From Janthinobacterium sp. FW305-129 (GTDB taxonomy: Bacteria > Pseudomonadota > Gammaproteobacteria > Burkholderiales > Burkholderiaceae_D): 64,000 bases of DNA. The translations under genes were made by a program, and so were the position numbers. A model generated the notes under the pieces. It was not told the origin of the DNA. It saw only the letters and a program-made list of their open reading frames with translations, and did no database searches. This document shows positions 59,301 to 64,000 of the stretch, piece after piece (the stretch's first letter is position 1; the number at the start of each line of letters is the position of its first letter). The stretch is taken from NCBI RefSeq assembly GCF_020858115.1, contig NZ_JACYMM010000019.1, positions 1 to 64,000 of the forward strand, written 5' to 3'.

Positions 59301-60482
59301 CAGGCCATTGAACAGCGCTTCAACGGAGTCTTCCGTTGGCGGCTCGCCTGGACGCATCATGCGGTAGATCGCCACTTTCGCCGCCATTTGATCGGCGGTG
59401 TCGTCGATACGCAGGGTTTGCGAGATGTAGGCGCCCTGATCCAGGTCGTTGGTGTATAACGTTTGGATTTCGGAGATGTTGGCATCGCGCAGGCGGCCCA
59501 ACAAATCTTCCGTCAGCTCATCGTTCGCGGAAGCGACGACTTCGCCGGTGTCGCCATCGACGATGTTCTTCGCCAATACGCGGCCCAGCAGGTAGTCTTC
59601 CGGTACGGAAATGTGCTTGATGCCGGCAGCTTCGATATCACGCACGTGTTTCGCGTTGATACGCTTGTCTTTCAGCACCAGGGTCTTGCCCGACTTGTCG
59701 ACGATGTCGAAACGCGCCACTTCGCCGCGCAGACGCTCGGAGACGAATTCCATTTCCGCGCCTTCGGAGCGCAGGTTGAAATTGTCGAAGACGAAGAAGT
59801 TTGCCAGGATTTGCTCATGCGACATGCCGATTGCTTTGAGCAAAATCGTCACGGGCATCTTGCGGCGGCGGTCGACGCGGAAGAACAGGATGTCTTTCGG
59901 GTCGAACTCGAAGTCCAGCCACGAACCGCGGTAAGGAATGATACGCGCGGAGAACAGCAGCTTGCCGGACGAGTGAGTCTTGCCGCGGTCGTGCTCGAAG
60001 AACACGCCAGGCGAACGGTGCAACTGGGAAACGATAACCCGCTCCGTGCCGTTGATGACGAACGAACCGGTGGTCGTCATGAGCGGCAATTCGCCCATGT
60101 AGACTTCCTGTTCCTTCATCTCTTTGACGACGGGCTTGGTTGGCGATTCCTTGTCCAGGATCACCAGGCGCACTTTCGCGCGCAGCGGCGACGCGAACGT
60201 CAGGCCACGTTGTTGACATTCTTTGACGTCAAAGGCAGGATCGCCCAGAACGTACGACAAGAATTCGAGACGCGCAAAACCATTGTGCGACACGATAGGG
60301 AAAATCGAGGTGAAAGCCGACTGCAGGCCATCATTCTTGCGGCCGGACGGTGCTATGTCCTCTTGCAAGAAGCTATGATAAGACTCGAGCTGGGTCGCCA
60401 GCAGGAACGGAACGTGGTGAACGTTGGCGCGCTTCGCGAATGATTTGCGAATGCGTTTCTTCTCAGTAAATGAGTAGTGCAT
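56376..60482 (-). CDS. rpoB: RNA polymerase subunit beta
   Basis: The 1368-residue subunit starts [20 protein letters not shown]. The rifampicin-resistance region reads [20 protein letters not shown] then [11 protein letters not shown], with the Gln, Asp, His and Ser of a sensitive enzyme. The frame is open 30 codons upstream but the chosen start matches the family. A long hairpin lies between rplL and rpoB. The gene is followed by rpoC after 109 bases. Confidence 0.98.
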   Translation of the reverse strand: [1368 protein letters not shown]

Positions 60483-60648
60483 GGACACTCCGTGAGTGAC
60501 AGAAAGGATAGAAAATTCAGGTTTTGCAAGTGTTCGTTTGCACCGCTGCGTGTGACACAGACGAAACCTCAAGGCTCTGCTTTCCGGCTTGAATCGAATA
60601 AAAACTGCTACAACTACATGACAAATACGATGCAGACGACAAAGGAGC

Positions 60649-60692
60649 CAAAGTCGGATTTCCCCCCTTGCGAGGGGAAACCTCAGACTTTG
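60649..60692 (-). promoter_or_regulatory. Hairpin in the rplL-rpoB gap (attenuator or processing site)
   Basis: CAAAGTC/GACTTTG (60649-60655 and 60686-60692) closes an outer stem, and TTTCCCC/GGGGAAA (60659-60665 and 60674-60680) an inner stem. In other bacteria this gap holds a partial terminator and an RNase III cut site that lower rpoBC expression relative to ribosomal proteins. No strong T-run follows, so a partial attenuator or processing site is likely. Confidence 0.65.
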
Positions 60693-60723
60693 ACTCGGGC
60701 GCTAACTGACGCCAGTACAGATA

Positions 60724-61095
60724 TTACTTCATCGAAGCGGTTGCGCCGGCTTCAACCAGTTTCTTCACTGCAGCTTCAGCGTCAGCTTTCGACACTGCTT
60801 CTTTTACAGTTTTTGGTGCGCCATCGACCAGGTCTTTAGCTTCTTTCAAGCCCAGGCCGGTGATTTCGCGAACTGCTTTAATGACGCCAACTTTGTTTGC
60901 GCCGAAGGTGTCCAGAACAACGTTGAACTCGGTTTGCTCTTCAGCAGCTGCTGCTGGGCCTGCTGCAGGACCGGCCGAAGCCATCGCTGCTGCGGACACG
61001 CCGAATTTTTCTTCGAATGCTTTAACCAGGTCGTTCAGGTCCATTACGGACATGGCGCTAACTGCTTCCAGGATATCGTCTTTGCTAATTGCCAT
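60724..61095 (-). CDS. rplL: 50S ribosomal protein L7/L12
   Basis: The 123-residue protein has the N-terminal dimer domain (MAISKDDILEAVSAMSVMDL), an Ala/Gly-rich hinge (about 37-52) and the factor-binding domain with VGVIKAVREITGLGLKEAKD. It forms the flexible stalk that recruits translation GTPases. It follows rplJ by 67 bases. Confidence 0.98.
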   Translation of the reverse strand: MAISKDDILEAVSAMSVMDLNDLVKAFEEKFGVSAAAMASAGPAAGPAAAAEEQTEFNVVLDTFGANKVGVIKAVREITGLGLKEAKDLVDGAPKTVKEAVSKADAEAAVKKLVEAGATASMK

Positions 61096-61162
61096 TTTGA
61101 AACTCCTAAATTTATTACGTTAGTTACATCAGATTGGTACTGAGAGAAAAAAGCGCGCGCAA

Positions 61163-61702
61163 TTAAGCGGCTGCTGGGGCTTCTTCTGCTGCTGCTTCTG
61201 CAGGAGCTTCGGCGCCTTCGCCTTTTTTCGCTGCCAGGGCAGCCAGACCACGTGCAAAGCCCGAAACCGGAGCCAGCATAACGCCCAACAACTGCGAAAT
61301 GAGGACTTCACGGCTAGGAATGCTCGCCAACGCGGTGACAGCAGCTGTATCCAGCGGCTTGCCTGCGTAGTTACCTGCTTTGATGACCAGTTTGTCGTTG
61401 GTTTTAGCGAAGTCAGCGATGACTTTAGCTGCTGCAACGGCATCGGCCGAGATCGAGTAGATCAACGGGCCGGTCATGGCATCTGCCAGGCTGGCGAATG
61501 CGGTACCTTCAACGGAGCGACGAGCCAGAGTGTTTTTCAACACACGCAGGTACACGCCTTGGGCACGCGCTTTAGCACGCAGTTGCGTCAAGTGACCAAC
61601 CTGGATGCCACGATATTCGGCCACGACGATCGTTTGCGCATTTGCTACTTGTGCGGAAACTTCGGCGACGACGGCCTTTTTGTCATTCAGATTGAGACTC
61701 AC
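61163..61702 (-). CDS. rplJ: 50S ribosomal protein L10
   Basis: The 179-residue protein anchors L7/L12 dimers on the ribosome. The start is a GTG (VSLNLNDKKAVVAEVS) with a perfect AAGGAGG six bases before it. An upstream in-frame start at 61735 has no such site. The C-terminal Ala/Glu-rich tail binds L7/L12. An L10-leader-like structure lies upstream, so L10 probably controls its own translation. Confidence 0.96.
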   Translation of the reverse strand: MSLNLNDKKAVVAEVSAQVANAQTIVVAEYRGIQVGHLTQLRAKARAQGVYLRVLKNTLARRSVEGTAFASLADAMTGPLIYSISADAVAAAKVIADFAKTNDKLVIKAGNYAGKPLDTAAVTALASIPSREVLISQLLGVMLAPVSGFARGLAALAAKKGEGAEAPAEAAAEEAPAAA

Positions 61703-61858
61703 GGTCAACCTCCTTAAATGATGTTCGGCAATCACAACCGAGTGGTTGAGCGCCTTGCATCGGTTCGAACACGGCGTCCGAAGTCAAGAAGTACTAAACT
61801 GAGCGGATGGATTCACGCAGCATGAGGACTACAAAACTTGTTCGGGTACACCATCTGC

Positions 61859-61967
61859 GTTGGGCACTTGCCGTTGCCGGCAAGCCTATTAACCTTCTGC
61901 ATGTGCGATCGCAGTCGGCCCAACGGTCTTTGATTGTCTGCCTGCCTGGTGCGGACACCGGGCAGAC
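61859..61967 (-). promoter_or_regulatory. L10 leader-like structure in the rplA-rplJ gap
   Basis: The 320-base gap between rplA and rplJ (61703-62022) holds no gene. In it GTTGGGC and GCCCAAC (61859-61865 and 61918-61924) can close a long-range helix around smaller hairpins, as in known L10 leaders that bind the L10-L12 complex. A separate hairpin, GTCTGCC...GGCAGAC (61936-61967), lies upstream. Confidence 0.6.
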
Positions 61968-62022
61968 AGCCCAAAGATGCGCCCGCAGCGCCCGAAGGCG
62001 CTACAGGACTTGATTCTGTTAC

Positions 62023-62718
62023 TTAAGCTGCCAGGCTAGCCTGGTCAACACGGACGCCAGCGCCCATGGTCGACGACAGCGAAACTTTGCGCAGGTACAC
62101 GCCTTTGCTCGATGCTGGCTTGGCTTTGTTCAGTGCGTCGATCAGTGCGACCAGATTCGATTTCAGATCTGCGTCAGCGAACGATTTACGGCCGATGGTA
62201 GCGTGGATGATACCGGATTTGTCGGTACGGTACTGAACTTGACCGGCTTTCGCGTTTTTCACGGCGGTAGCGACGTCAGGAGTAACAGTGCCGACTTTCG
62301 GGTTAGGCATCATGCCGCGTGGGCCCAGGATCTGACCCAGGGTACCAACGATACGCATGGTATCTGGCGAAGCGATAACGATGTCGAAAGGCATGTCGCC
62401 GGCTTTGATCTGCTCAGCCAGGTCTTCCATACCAACGATGTCGGCGCCAGCTGCTTTGGCAGCTTCCGCTTTTTCGCCCGACGCGAATACTGCCACGCGT
62501 ACGGTTTTGCCGGTACCAGCTGGCAGAACGACGGAGCCGCGCACCACTTGATCGGATTTCTTAGGATCAACACCCAGTTGTACCGATACGTCGATCGATT
62601 CATTGAACTTGGCCGTTGCGCACTCTTTGATCAGAGCGACAGCGTTGTCGAAAGCGTACACTTTGGTACGGTCGACTTTGGCTTTCAAAGCCTTGATACG
62701 TTTGGATAACTTAGCCAT
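62023..62718 (-). CDS. rplA: 50S ribosomal protein L1
   Basis: The 231-residue protein starts MAKLSKRIKALKAKVD and has the conserved GPRGMMPNPKVGTVTPDV loop. L1 forms the mobile stalk that helps release tRNA from the E site. Its ATG overlaps the rplK stop by one base (TAATG), so the two are translationally coupled. Confidence 0.98.
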   Translation of the reverse strand: MAKLSKRIKALKAKVDRTKVYAFDNAVALIKECATAKFNESIDVSVQLGVDPKKSDQVVRGSVVLPAGTGKTVRVAVFASGEKAEAAKAAGADIVGMEDLAEQIKAGDMPFDIVIASPDTMRIVGTLGQILGPRGMMPNPKVGTVTPDVATAVKNAKAGQVQYRTDKSGIIHATIGRKSFADADLKSNLVALIDALNKAKPASSKGVYLRKVSLSSTMGAGVRVDQASLAA

Positions 62719-63152
62719 TATACAACACCTTCCACCGTGATACCAATCGAACGAGCGGAACCAGCGATGGTGCGTACAGCAGCATCCATGTCGGCAGCGG
62801 TCAGATCAGGGGTTTTCAATTTAGCGATTTCTTCAGCTTGTGCGCGGGTCAGCGTACCGACTTTGTCGGTATGTGGCTTCGGCGAACCTTTGGTGATCGC
62901 AGCAGCTTTTTTGATCAGGTAGGTTGCTGGAGGCGTCTTCATCACGAACGTGAAGGACTTGTCCGCAAATGCGGTGATCACGACTGGAATCGGCATGCCT
63001 GGCTCCAGACCTTGGGTCTGTGCATTGAAGGCCTTGCAGAATTCCATGATGTTCAGACCACGTTGACCCAGAGCTGGACCGATTGGTGGGGATGGGTTTG
63101 CTTTACCAGCTGGCACTTGCAGCTTGATAAAACCAATGATTTTCTTTGCCAT
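62718..63152 (-). CDS. rplK: 50S ribosomal protein L11
   Basis: The 144-residue protein starts MAKKIIGFIKLQVPAGKANP with the PSPPIGPALGQRGLNIMEFC motif. L11 binds 23S rRNA in the GTPase centre and is needed for the RelA response. A GC-rich hairpin, GCCCCGCC/GGCGGGGC (63183-63209), lies between nusG and this gene. Confidence 0.98.
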   Translation of the reverse strand: MAKKIIGFIKLQVPAGKANPSPPIGPALGQRGLNIMEFCKAFNAQTQGLEPGMPIPVVITAFADKSFTFVMKTPPATYLIKKAAAITKGSPKPHTDKVGTLTRAQAEEIAKLKTPDLTAADMDAAVRTIAGSARSIGITVEGVV

Positions 63153-63182
63153 GATGGCTCCTATCTTGGATTGAGTAGTAGC

Positions 63183-63209
63183 GCCCCGCCGATCCTACCC
63201 TGGCGGGGC
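63183..63209. other. GC-rich hairpin in the nusG-rplK gap
   Basis: GCCCCGCC (63183-63190) pairs with GGCGGGGC (63202-63209) in eight pairs. No T-run follows on the minus strand. It is one of several intergenic hairpins in these operons. Confidence 0.5.
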
Positions 63210-63266
63210 TCCTCTGACCGGATTTCGCTGAGACCGCTGCGGCGCTCCTGGTGGCGCTGATACAAC

Positions 63267-63893
63267 TTAAACTTTTTCGACCTGGCCGAATTCGAGCTCT
63301 ACCGGGGTAGCGCGGCCGAAAATGGTGACCGAGACGCGCACTTTGGATTTCTCGTAATTGACTTCTTCGACATTGCCGTTGAAATCGGTGAACGGACCAT
63401 CCTTGATACGTACCTGCTCGCCCACCTCGTACAAGGTTTTTGGACGGGGCTTCTCGACACCCTCTTGCATCTGCTTCATGATGCCGTCGATTTCGCGCGC
63501 GGAGATCGGCGTCGGCTTGTTCGACTTGCCACCGATGAAACCGGTAACCTTGCTGGTGTTCTTGACCAAGTGCCAGCTCTCGTCCGTCATTTCCATTTCA
63601 ACCAGCACATAGCCAGGATAGAAACGACGTTCGGTGACGGACTTCACGCCATTCTTGACTTCGACAACTTCTTCGATCGGCACCAGTATCTGGCCGAACT
63701 GGTCTTGCATGCCCGCGCGCTCGATGCGCTCGGTCAGTGCGCGCATGACGCTTTTTTCCATGCCGGAATAAGCATGCACGACATACCAGCGCTTGCTGCT
63801 CACTGGCACGCTCAGCGCTGCACCAGTATCCGCTACCGGAGCGTCGCCCGGAACGGACTCGTCCGCCGCTTCATCATGCACATTTTCGCTCAT
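63267..63893 (-). CDS. nusG: Transcription termination/antitermination factor NusG
   Basis: The 208-residue protein has the NGN domain (RWYVVHAYSGMEKSVMRAL) and a C-terminal KOW domain (GEQVRIKDGPFTDFNGNVEE). It is extended at the N-terminus by about 35 acidic residues before the NGN domain. A TTG four codons upstream is possible, but the ATG at 63893 overlaps the secE stop by one base (TAATG) and is preferred. Confidence 0.97.
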   Translation of the reverse strand: MSENVHDEAADESVPGDAPVADTGAALSVPVSSKRWYVVHAYSGMEKSVMRALTERIERAGMQDQFGQILVPIEEVVEVKNGVKSVTERRFYPGYVLVEMEMTDESWHLVKNTSKVTGFIGGKSNKPTPISAREIDGIMKQMQEGVEKPRPKTLYEVGEQVRIKDGPFTDFNGNVEEVNYEKSKVRVSVTIFGRATPVELEFGQVEKV

Positions 63894-64000
63894 TATTTTT
63901 TCCAACCCAGAATTACGTCATACAACAAAAACTCGAGCAATTTATCCGTGCCCCACAGGAAAATCGCCATGACCAGCACAAAGGCAAACACGATCGCAGT
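63893..64000 (-). CDS. secE: Protein translocase subunit SecE (partial, C-terminal end)
   Basis: The last 35 residues are seen: a membrane helix (FAFVLVMAIFLWGTDKLLEF) followed by LLYDVILGWKK, the usual SecE ending. SecE is an essential part of the SecYEG channel. The rest of the gene lies beyond position 64000. The stop TAA shares its last base with the nusG ATG. Confidence 0.93.
   Translation of the reverse strand, partial: TAIVFAFVLVMAIFLWGTDKLLEFLLYDVILGWKK

Overview
The window comes from a GC-rich Betaproteobacterium, most likely family Oxalobacteraceae (Janthinobacterium, Massilia or Duganella type). This rests on the sequence of the translation and transcription genes, a FxDxF-type PEP-CTERM protein, and the mix of accessory genes. 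The genus is inferred, not proven. No tRNA, rRNA, CRISPR array, insertion sequence or phage gene was seen.

Both ends hold core information genes on the minus strand. At the right edge, in transcription order, are secE (partial), nusG, rplK, rplA, rplJ, rplL, rpoB and rpoC (64000 down to 52025). At the left edge are rpsL, rpsG, fusA and tuf (partial; 3745 down to 1). In many Betaproteobacteria these two blocks are close together. Here about 48 kb of unrelated genes lies between them.

Inside that stretch, region by region: (1) 4.2-7.7 kb, a phosphoethanolamine transferase and a membrane-linked MutS-like ATPase. (2) 7.7-15.2 kb, a MacAB-like export operon (adaptor, ATPase, two FtsX-type permeases) followed by its own sigma-54 response regulator and histidine kinase; a near-consensus sigma-54 promoter and an array of GGAC repeats sit in front of the adaptor gene. 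(3) 15.3-21.2 kb, a PEP-CTERM protein, a spermidine-synthase-like protein, a possible orphan immunity protein, a MocR regulator facing a pyridoxamine-phosphate-oxidase-like protein, an exported methyltransferase-like protein, and a self-contained unit of two paralogous small secreted four-cysteine peptides. (4) 21.4-27.5 kb, an exported serine hydrolase and two exported M1 metallopeptidases. (5) 27.6-28.7 kb, a Mn2+ exporter gene behind a yybP-ykoY riboswitch, and a small membrane protein with a hairpin in its leader. (6) 28.7-37.4 kb, a giant cyclic beta-1,2-glucan synthase. (7) 37.7-40.4 kb, a cysteine desulfurase / degenerate metallo-beta-lactamase / rhodanese fusion facing an Lrp-type regulator. 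(8) 40.6-49.5 kb, a chemoreceptor, thioredoxin-like protein, DUF3349-like protein, HPP-CBS protein, M48 peptidase, DUF885 peptidase-like protein, HDOD protein and a winged-helix/nucleotidyltransferase-like protein. (9) 49.8-52.0 kb, a TetR repressor facing a rifampicin-monooxygenase-like flavoenzyme, with two matching palindromic operators between them.

The most interesting candidates are the two-peptide cysteine-rich unit (20.6-21.3 kb), the sigma-54-controlled exporter with its repeat array (7.7-15.2 kb), the three-domain sulfur-transfer fusion (37.7-39.7 kb), and the TetR/monooxygenase pair next to rpoC. All functional statements come from reading motifs by eye; no database search was run.
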